A stretch of 16,146 nucleotides of DNA from JAZRUY01 sp045598845 (lineage in GTDB: Bacteria; Verrucomicrobiota; Lentisphaeria; Victivallales; Victivallaceae), in contig JAZRUY010000097.1 of assembly GCA_045598845.1 (NCBI GenBank), positions 1-16,146 on the forward strand, written 5' to 3'. The position numbers were made by a program, and so were the translations under genes. The notes under the pieces are model-generated. The model made no database searches and was not told where the DNA came from. It saw nothing but the letters and a program-made list of their open reading frames with translations. Shown one piece after another: positions 5,736-11,564 of this stretch; the stretch's first letter is position 1, and every line of letters starts with the position of its first letter.

Positions 5736-6992
5736 TCATTCTCCGGCGGTCATCAGGCAGGCGAGCAAGTTCCAGTTGACAAAGCCTTCGCCGCAGATTC
5801 CCCGGCCGGTTTCCGGGCTGTAATATTCGTGCATGGCGCCGCAGGAGCGGATGTCGTCGGCAAGCAGCGCGACGGTGTCGCAGGCCAGCGCGTCCGCCAG
5901 CGAGGAGTAGCCGTAACGGCGCAGCCCTTTCCAGACCATGTACTGGGTAATGATCCAAACCGGTCCCAGCCAGTTAGACGGATTACCGCGCGAAACTTCC
6001 GGCGAATACATCGGCTCGGTGGCGGCGAGAGAGCGGACCCCCCACGGAGTGCGGTAGAGACCGGGGGCAAGCAGATTTTCAAGCACCATGCGCTCCGCCT
6101 CCTCAGGCGAGGCGATACCGGCCCACATCGGAAGAAAAACCGTCCAGGAGGCGACTTTGAGCGGCAGTACCGCCCAGAACGGCTCCAGATTTTCATTGAG
6201 GGTCAGACCGTTGTAAACCGGCTGCTTGCGGACGCACTGAACATCGACGGAATAGTAACTGCCGTCGCGCTTGTCGAAACAGTATTTGCGGACGGCGGCG
6301 CGGAGCGCCTCCGCCCTGCCCCCGAACCACTGCGACGACTCCGTATCGCCGGAGGCGGCGCAGAAACGGGCGGAGGCGGCCCAGTCGGCATAGACAAGAC
6401 TGTTGAGGTAGATGTCGGCGCAGGAATTGTCCGGACGCGCCCAGGCGGCGGGATTGTCGTCCACCCCGATGGCGGTGTCGTTATTCCAGACGAACAGTCC
6501 GGTCGGGCGCGACTGCGAGCGGGCGATGCGGCATTCCGCCAGCCGGCGCAAACCGGAAATCAGCGCGGCTCGGGTGGCGGGACCGAGAGCGCCGCGCAGG
6601 TGCAGCATTTCCGCGAACATGCCGTGGACCGGCTTGCCGATATTCTGCCCCGGGCGCAGGCATTCGAAAAAGTCCGGATGCTCCTTCTGAAGCATGATCG
6701 GCACCGCGCCGTCGGAGCCCTGGGCATCGAAGAAACTCAGCAGCGAGCCTTCGGCATAGGTCATGACGCGCTTCGCGGCGGCGGTGTCGCCCTTGATATC
6801 CGCAATGCCGAACAGCGCGGACGATGCCCAGAAAGAATCCCAGTCCCAGAGCGAGCCGGAATAGCAGCCTGCCGGATCAAGGTACGGGCGGCGGAGCAGC
6901 CCGCCGGGTTCGTTGAACATACATTCGGTATGGGCGGCGGCGAAATCGAGCAGCAGCGCGCGGTCGGAAGCGAATTTTTTCAAATCTGGCAT
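5736..6992 (-). CDS. GH63-type glycosidase (mannosylglycerate hydrolase / alpha-glucosidase / trehalase-like)
   Basis: Predicted (alpha/alpha)6-barrel inverting glycosidase of about 418 residues, without signal peptide, so cytoplasmic. Motifs with numbering from the 6992 start: GSLWDWDSFW (about 46-55), FVWNNDTAIGVDDNP (about 167-181, with the presumed general acid at D178/D179), NPSNWLGPVWIITQY (about 337-351) and MHEYYSPETG (about 387-396, with presumed base E389), then GFVNWN near the end. This order is typical of GH63 and the related GH37 trehalases. The single-domain length near 420 fits the short mannosylglycerate-hydrolase-type members best, but the substrate cannot be read from sequence. 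I chose the ATG at 6992 because AGGGGA lies about nine bases upstream; the earlier in-frame start at 7022 has no such site. It stands alone and is GC-rich like the chromosome. Confidence 0.88.
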   Translation of the reverse strand: MPDLKKFASDRALLLDFAAAHTECMFNEPGGLLRRPYLDPAGCYSGSLWDWDSFWASSALFGIADIKGDTAAAKRVMTYAEGSLLSFFDAQGSDGAVPIMLQKEHPDFFECLRPGQNIGKPVHGMFAEMLHLRGALGPATRAALISGLRRLAECRIARSQSRPTGLFVWNNDTAIGVDDNPAAWARPDNSCADIYLNSLVYADWAASARFCAASGDTESSQWFGGRAEALRAAVRKYCFDKRDGSYYSVDVQCVRKQPVYNGLTLNENLEPFWAVLPLKVASWTVFLPMWAGIASPEEAERMVLENLLAPGLYRTPWGVRSLAATEPMYSPEVSRGNPSNWLGPVWIITQYMVWKGLRRYGYSSLADALACDTVALLADDIRSCGAMHEYYSPETGRGICGEGFVNWNLLACLMTAGE

Positions 6993-7255
6993 GGCGGTGT
7001 ATCCCCTGCAATAAATTATCAACGGTTAACGGCAAGTCGCCGGTTTACAATAGCGCGGCGGCGCGGATTTGCAAGCGCGGCGACGACGCATCCGAAGCGA
7101 AAACAAAATTTCAATATCCTTGAGAATTAAGAACTTATTATCATAAGTAACTCCGGTTGTCTGATGAAATAATATCTTCACTGTCGCTGACGCTTATTCC
7201 CGTAAGAAGGCCTATGTTGAAAAGCAAGTCGGAATGCGCTATATTGCACCTGTAA

Positions 7256-7795
7256 TCAGTGAAACGGGTAAACCGCAACGCAATGAGCAGCAGGAATGAT
7301 TAAAAAAATCGTTCCTTTTTTTGTTTCATCGGGACTGTTATTTCCCCCGAAATCAAAGAAGCCTTGCCACATCGGATCCGCGCAATAAAGTTCTTGACCA
7401 GATGCAATATATTTACTCAACCGTTTGATCGCATTAATGACGGTTCTTCCTGCGGCGTCCGGCAATTTGTCCAAGTCATTTATATTTATTCGTCCGGTGT
7501 AGCGATATGACTGTACGCATATTTCCGCGGACAGATCCGACAATATCGTTTCCGGATATACATAATCCGTTAATTTACAAATAATTTCATGGTTCGAAAC
7601 TCCGGTTGGAGATTGCGTATCAAATTCTATTGAAAAGGCTTCAATATTATCACTGCCTGGCGGGATAAAAACTATATAGTCGAACGATTTATTCGATCCG
7701 ATATTATTTTTACAGCTTAGCGGCAGATGATATTGCCGCATTGCTTTAATTTGTTCAAGATTTTTTCTGTTACAGGGAACCGCTAATATTTTCAT
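7256..7795 (-). CDS. Hypothetical protein, 179 aa, divergent from the methyltransferase gene
   Basis: Unrecognised soluble protein without membrane segments or known motifs. Visible pieces are MKILAVPCNRKNLEQIKAMRQYHLP at the N-terminus, a predicted beta-rich middle (FDYIVFIPPGSDNIEAFSIEF, about 38-58) and a hydrophobic end (GTIFLIIPAAHCVAVYPFH). A CGGTGA seven bases before the ATG is a weak ribosome site. It is AT-rich like the restriction-modification genes that start 67 bp away in the opposite direction, so it may belong to the same transferred island. It does not resemble the helix-turn-helix controller proteins found with some R-M systems. No function is proposed. Confidence 0.65.
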   Translation of the reverse strand: MKILAVPCNRKNLEQIKAMRQYHLPLSCKNNIGSNKSFDYIVFIPPGSDNIEAFSIEFDTQSPTGVSNHEIICKLTDYVYPETILSDLSAEICVQSYRYTGRININDLDKLPDAAGRTVINAIKRLSKYIASGQELYCADPMWQGFFDFGGNNSPDETKKGTIFLIIPAAHCVAVYPFH

Positions 7796-7862
7796 TGTTT
7801 TTTCACCGGCATAAAACTGTGCAAGAATAAGAACACGGTTTTCTGATTGAAATTATCCAACG

Positions 7863-9320
7863 ATAAAATTAGGCACTGTCTTCAGTGGTATCGGAGCAAT
7901 TGAACAAGCGTTATTACGTATGCACCTCAATCATGAAATTATTTTTGCTTGCGACAATGGAGATCTTACTCCTTTTCACCTCAAAGTCACAGAATGGAGC
8001 CAATGCATTGAATTTTTCAAACAATTATCAGATTATGTGAAAAAAATAAAGCCATTAACAACAAGTCAACAAGATGCCGCAGAAATTATACGTAACCAGC
8101 ATGATTATATTCAACATTTACTTGATGGAGCTCCGGCAACCAGTAAACGTCCTGAGCACGAATTAAAGGACAGACTTCAAATGTTGTTTGAGGCTGTAGA
8201 GTTTTACAAATTTCGTACAAAATGGGAACAAGAAACAGACAGCAATAAACGTAAACAATTGGTTGATGAATTATATGATCCATTATTACCGAGAAATAAA
8301 GTTCGACAATCTTATATGGCCAATTATTGGGTTGATAATGAAAAGTTTCACTGGAATGTGTCTTTTCTTGACGGCAAGCATTATCAAGACAAGGTAGATT
8401 TATTTGTTGGAGGAAGCCCGTGTCAATCTTTCAGTTTGGTTGGGAAACAAATGGGATTGTCTGATACGAGAGGAACTTTATTTTACGAGTATGCCCGCTT
8501 AATTTCTGAAATTAAACCGAAATGCTTTATATATGAAAATGTGAGAGCTGTTTTAAGCAATGACAATGGACGTACTTGGAAAACAATGTCAAAAGTTTTT
8601 TCAGACTTAGGCTACACTTGGTCTGCCAAAGTACTGAATGCGAAAGATTACGGAATACCACAAAATAGAGAACGTCTGTTCGTGGTTGGATTTAGAAAAG
8701 ACCTAAATCTAAAAAGCAATTTTGAATTTCCTCGACCAATCAAGTTGACGCTTACGATGCAGGATTTTCTGTTGGATGTTGTTCCAGGAAAATATTATCT
8801 CCCGGAAAAAGGGGTTAAGTTTGTATTGGATCAAAAGAACTTAACTAAACGTTACACTCAAGTTAACGGAACTGTACAATTATGTCAAAAAAAGAATCAA
8901 CAATTTAATTGGCATGGTGATTTTGTCTTTGTAGATGAAAAAACTGCAAAAGAATTAGGAATGCCGGAAATGGAGAAATATTATCTCTCCGAAAAAGTTC
9001 GCCAGTACGTATTGGCATCAGGGACAAAAACATTTTATTCAAGACCAAAAACCGACTTACCTATTGCCAGACCCCTTTTAACCTCTATGCACAAAATGCA
9101 TAGAGCAGGTATTGATAATTACATTACCAGGGACGGGCGTATAAGAAAACTGGCCCCTAGAGAATGCTTACGGTTAATGGGATTCAGCGATACTTTCAAA
9201 ATAGTTGTATCGGATACTTCCATGTATCAGCAAGCCGGTAATGCTATTGTTGTAGATGTTTTGGTCTCCATATTGAAGTCTATACAAAAAGTTATGCCTG
9301 ATTTATTTGTAGAGAAATAA
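7863..9320 (+). CDS. Type II C5-cytosine DNA methyltransferase, start codon apparently ATA
   Basis: Methylates C5 of cytosine in a specific duplex site using SAM. Motifs with 485-residue numbering from 7863: motif I FSGIGAIEQA (7-16), HEIIFACDNGD (24-34), motif IV GGSPCQSFS with catalytic Cys (PCQS 186-189), motif VI ENV (225-227), motif VIII QNRERLF (267-273), a target-recognition region of about 150 residues, motif IX RKLAPRECLRLMGF (428-441) and motif X YQQAGNAIVVDV (455-466). A charged helical insert of over 100 residues lies between motifs II and IV. The first ATG (7920) would omit motif I. The frame is open only back to TGA at 7848, and the only codons before motif I are AAT TAT CCA ACG ATA AAA TTA. 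Relatives begin M-K-L-G-T-V-F-S-G, so ATA at 7863 stands where ATG is expected. AT-rich, hence probably transferred. Confidence 0.93.
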   Translation: MKLGTVFSGIGAIEQALLRMHLNHEIIFACDNGDLTPFHLKVTEWSQCIEFFKQLSDYVKKIKPLTTSQQDAAEIIRNQHDYIQHLLDGAPATSKRPEHELKDRLQMLFEAVEFYKFRTKWEQETDSNKRKQLVDELYDPLLPRNKVRQSYMANYWVDNEKFHWNVSFLDGKHYQDKVDLFVGGSPCQSFSLVGKQMGLSDTRGTLFYEYARLISEIKPKCFIYENVRAVLSNDNGRTWKTMSKVFSDLGYTWSAKVLNAKDYGIPQNRERLFVVGFRKDLNLKSNFEFPRPIKLTLTMQDFLLDVVPGKYYLPEKGVKFVLDQKNLTKRYTQVNGTVQLCQKKNQQFNWHGDFVFVDEKTAKELGMPEMEKYYLSEKVRQYVLASGTKTFYSRPKTDLPIARPLLTSMHKMHRAGIDNYITRDGRIRKLAPRECLRLMGFSDTFKIVVSDTSMYQQAGNAIVVDVLVSILKSIQKVMPDLFVEK

Positions 9321-9323
9321 ACT

Positions 9324-10316
9324 ATGCTAATTGATAATCAAGAATATGATATTCAAGCCGTTTCACGAGTATTAACGGTACCGGATTGCAACGTATTAGG
9401 GGCAAACAAACTCGGTACCGGCAATGGAGAAGCTAAATTTTACTATGGTTCCAAAACTGAATTATATTCGTTTACTTTAGGGAATAAAATAATAGATTGC
9501 TTTTTTTTAAAGAGCGATTTAATTAACTATATGAATGCTACAAAAAATGAATATATGCACCCTTCTCAAAACTATGCAAAGAAGGAGCAAATGCCGCGGT
9601 TATGGGAAGATCGAATCCGTGAAATATCTAACCTGCCTAAAATAATTGAGTTTACGGTAGAATCCCAAGATCAAATTATAGGTTCCCGTGGGTATTTTAA
9701 TTCAAGAGACAATGGATATAACTTGTTTCGCAAACTTTCCCTCCCCTTTATTAGCTATATTGCAATAATGAGATTAATGCGAAAAGGCAAACCTATGTTT
9801 TATTGGAAATTATTTGTTGATTTTGATGCCATAGCAAAGAACAAATCTATTCAGCAAGTATTCAGTTATGGTAAAAACAAACTCAATGAAGTTTCTGAAG
9901 AAAACAAAAAAATTCAGCAAATCATCAAAAATAATTCGTCAGTCAGCCGAGATGCCGCGAAACAGAAAAAATACAGAGATGATTTGCTGTCGGAGTGTCC
10001 ATGTTGTCCAATAACGAGAATTTCTGACGAACGATTACTTATTGCAAGCCATATTAAACCTTATGCTGTATCAACAGAACAAGAAGCTTTTGATCATAAG
10101 AACGGATTTATGCTCTCTCCATTGTATGACAAATTATTCGATCAAGGATTTATATCCTTTGACAGTAATAAATGCATGATGGTTTCAAATTGGATTTCTC
10201 CAAATAATCAAATACAATGCAAAATCAAGGAAGGACAATTTATCCAATTGTTGCCATTAGATGAGCAACGGGAGAGTTATCTTCAATATCATAGAAAGTT
10301 TGTATTTAAAGGATAA
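9324..10316 (+). CDS. HNH-type restriction endonuclease, partner of the C5 methyltransferase
   Basis: Predicted type II restriction enzyme of 330 residues. The C-terminal third is an HNH_2-like domain: CPCCPIT (C225, C227, C228), LIASHIKPYA (H243), DHKNGFMLSPLYDKLFDQGFISFD (D257, N260, D273). The histidine of the first beta strand and the asparagine are present, while the last metal-ligand position is Tyr-Asp rather than His, as in several restriction HNH proteins of this kind. The N-terminal 200 residues have no recognised motif and presumably recognise DNA; a Lys-rich helical linker lies at about 183-220. It begins three bases after the methyltransferase stop, so translation is probably coupled. 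This order makes a new host cell produce methylase first. The recognition site cannot be read from sequence. AT-rich like its partner. Confidence 0.88.
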   Translation: MLIDNQEYDIQAVSRVLTVPDCNVLGANKLGTGNGEAKFYYGSKTELYSFTLGNKIIDCFFLKSDLINYMNATKNEYMHPSQNYAKKEQMPRLWEDRIREISNLPKIIEFTVESQDQIIGSRGYFNSRDNGYNLFRKLSLPFISYIAIMRLMRKGKPMFYWKLFVDFDAIAKNKSIQQVFSYGKNKLNEVSEENKKIQQIIKNNSSVSRDAAKQKKYRDDLLSECPCCPITRISDERLLIASHIKPYAVSTEQEAFDHKNGFMLSPLYDKLFDQGFISFDSNKCMMVSNWISPNNQIQCKIKEGQFIQLLPLDEQRESYLQYHRKFVFKG

Positions 10317-10473
10317 GTGAAGATAATGTCCGGAAAATTGCACCCATTTGTTTCTGGATGATTTGATAAAATGATGCGGACAAAAAAATCATCTGTACCG
10401 ATATTTTGAAAGTAACGGAGTTTTATCCCGGTAAAAACTTGATTGTTCTGTAAGTAATAGAGTTGTGTGTCGT
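10317..10473. other. Gene-free AT-rich stretch after the restriction gene
   Basis: No open frame of note and no clear terminator with a T run were found behind the endonuclease gene. The composition changes from AT-rich to mixed here, so the edge of the transferred island lies in or just after this stretch. No direct repeat shared with the left side of the island (7023-7255) was seen by eye. Confidence 0.4.
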
Positions 10474-10608
10474 TAACACCCGTCCGCCGTCGCCTTGTTT
10501 TCGCAACCAGTTGCGAAAACGGCTAGGGCGAGATGACTTTTCGGCTCAAAATTGTTTTTGAAACCGAAAAGTCACGGTCTGTAGTGACGGCGCCCCTGTT
10601 GAGTGTTA
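10474..10608. other. 135-bp nested inverted-repeat element (structured RNA or small mobile repeat)
   Basis: Four layers of pairing nest in one block. The outer ends are TAACAC (10474-10479) with GTGTTA (10603-10608). The second stem is CGCCGTC (10485-10491) with GACGGCG (10586-10592). Inside are two arms side by side. Arm one is GTTTTCGCAAC-CA-GTTGCGAAAAC (10497-10520, perfect 11 bp, extended by GCC/GGC). Arm two is TGACTTTTCGG (10534-10544) with CCGAAAAGTCA (10564-10574), continued by an inner TCAAAA/TTTTGA pairing. The whole can fold into a two-armed cruciform on either strand. No reading frame crosses it convincingly and no T run follows, so it is not a simple terminator. Confidence 0.65.
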
Positions 10609-10675
10609 CAAAATTCTGAGCCGCACATCCGTTTGTTTTGCAAGTATCAGATAAAAGTTAAACGATAGAGGCGAT

Positions 10676-10704
10676 AAAAAAACCGGCGCGGTTTTTCGCG
10701 CCGG
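10676..10704 (-). terminator. Strong terminator of the Hsp20 operon
   Basis: Minus strand: perfect 8-bp GC-rich stem CCGGCGCG/CGCGCCGG with a six-base loop (10704-10683), followed by TTTTTTT (10682-10676). A second small hairpin AACGGA-AAG-TCCGTT (10706-10720) lies between it and the stop codon. Confidence 0.9.
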
Positions 10705-10721
10705 TAACGGAAAGTCCGTTT

Positions 10722-11063
10722 TTACGCCACGGTGATTTTATGAACCCGGGCCCGTTCCGATTTCGGAATGTTCAGAGTCAGCACGCCGTCGGAATTTTCA
10801 GCGGTGACCGCCGCGGAGTCGAGATCATCGGGCAACTGGAATTCACGCTTGTAACTGACGGTTTTCCCGTTGCGTTTCAGAGCGCTGACGGCGCTCAGTT
10901 TCAGGATGCCGGCGCTGATTTCCAGCGAGATGTCCTCCTTGCGCGCGCCGGGAATCACCAACTGCATTACGATACCGTTTTCCGTTTCGCAGATATCCGC
11001 CGCGGGAGTAAGTATCAGCATATCATTATCACCGGTTTGATTTTTGCAAAGTTCGTTCTTCAT
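10722..11063 (-). CDS. Small heat shock protein, Hsp20 / alpha-crystallin family (113 aa)
   Basis: ATP-independent holdase chaperone that binds unfolding proteins in the cytoplasm. The alpha-crystallin domain covers nearly the whole protein: PAADICETENGIVMQLVIPG (about 19-38), the DISLEISAGILKLSA strand pair, YKREFQLPDDLD (about 70-81) and the family signature GVLTLNIPK (about 92-100). The N-terminal arm is very short (about 18 residues) and the C-terminal IXI-like anchor is weak (HKITVA). AAAGGAG lies seven bases before the ATG. It is the second gene of a two-gene operon, 30 bp after the other Hsp20 gene, and is followed by a strong terminator. The two proteins may form mixed oligomers, as IbpA/IbpB do. 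Confidence 0.95.
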   Translation of the reverse strand: MKNELCKNQTGDNDMLILTPAADICETENGIVMQLVIPGARKEDISLEISAGILKLSAVSALKRNGKTVSYKREFQLPDDLDSAAVTAENSDGVLTLNIPKSERARVHKITVA

Positions 11064-11093
11064 TTTTAAACTCCTTTCTGTTTCATTGTTTTT

Positions 11094-11546
11094 TTACCGG
11101 ACTTCTATCCGGCAGACATCGGCGGACCGCTCCGGCAGACGCGGCACGGTGATATACAGTACTCCGTCGCGGCATTCCGCCTTGGCCCGGGCGCCGTCCA
11201 CACTGACCGGCAGGGTGAAGGATTCGTTCAAATCGAATCCGCGGCGCTCGCGGCGCAAAACCCGCTGAACATCCGCGGCCGGTCCGGACGGTTCGCTCTT
11301 GGCGCGGACCGTTACCCGGTCGCCGGTGATTTCGACCTGAGTGCGGGATGCATCGCATCCGGGCACCGGAACGGTGATCTTCACTTCCTTTTCGCCGTTT
11401 TCCAAATCCGCGCCGCCGAAACCGCATTCCGCCGGACGCGCTCCGCCCAGCCAGTCCAGCATCGAGCGCAGCAGATTGTCGATTTCATCGGCGGTTCCGA
11501 CGGGCGCCCAGGGGTTAAGCCCGAATTTTCTTTCCAGCATCATCAT
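11094..11546 (-). CDS. Small heat shock protein, Hsp20 / alpha-crystallin family (150 aa)
   Basis: First gene of the Hsp20 operon. A 45-residue N-terminal arm (FGLNPWAPVGTADEIDNLLRSMLDWLGG), of the kind that drives oligomer assembly, precedes the alpha-crystallin domain: KEVKITVPVPGCDASRTQVEITGDRVTVRA (about 53-82), RGFDLNESFTLPVSVD (about 102-117), AKAECRDGVLYITVPRLPE with the GVLYITVP signature (about 127-134). Three ATG codons stand in a row at the start (11546, 11543, 11540). AAGGAG lies eight bases before the first, which I chose. A consensus sigma-54 promoter lies about 70-90 bp upstream, inside the annotated 5' end of the divergent gene. No CIRCE element was seen. Confidence 0.95.
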   Translation of the reverse strand: MMMLERKFGLNPWAPVGTADEIDNLLRSMLDWLGGARPAECGFGGADLENGEKEVKITVPVPGCDASRTQVEITGDRVTVRAKSEPSGPAADVQRVLRRERRGFDLNESFTLPVSVDGARAKAECRDGVLYITVPRLPERSADVCRIEVR

Positions 11547-11564
11547 TTTTCCATCTCCTTAATA

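Noticed and set aside
5829..7130. Plus-strand open frame of 433 residues
   Set aside because: Antisense shadow of the GH63-type glycosidase gene, rich in Arg and Gly, with no recognisable domain.
7168..7299. Open stretch on the plus strand reading RKKAYVEKQVGMRYIAPVISETGKPQ and so on to TGA
   Set aside because: It looks protein-like but has no usable start (a stop precedes it), no ribosome site, and overlaps the 3' end of the 179-residue minus-strand gene. It may be a remnant but cannot be supported.
10706..10723. Plus-strand terminator AACGGA-AAG-TCCGTT followed by Ts
   Set aside because: Short stem, only a few Ts, and no plus-strand gene ends nearby; it is more likely part of the Hsp20 3' end structure.
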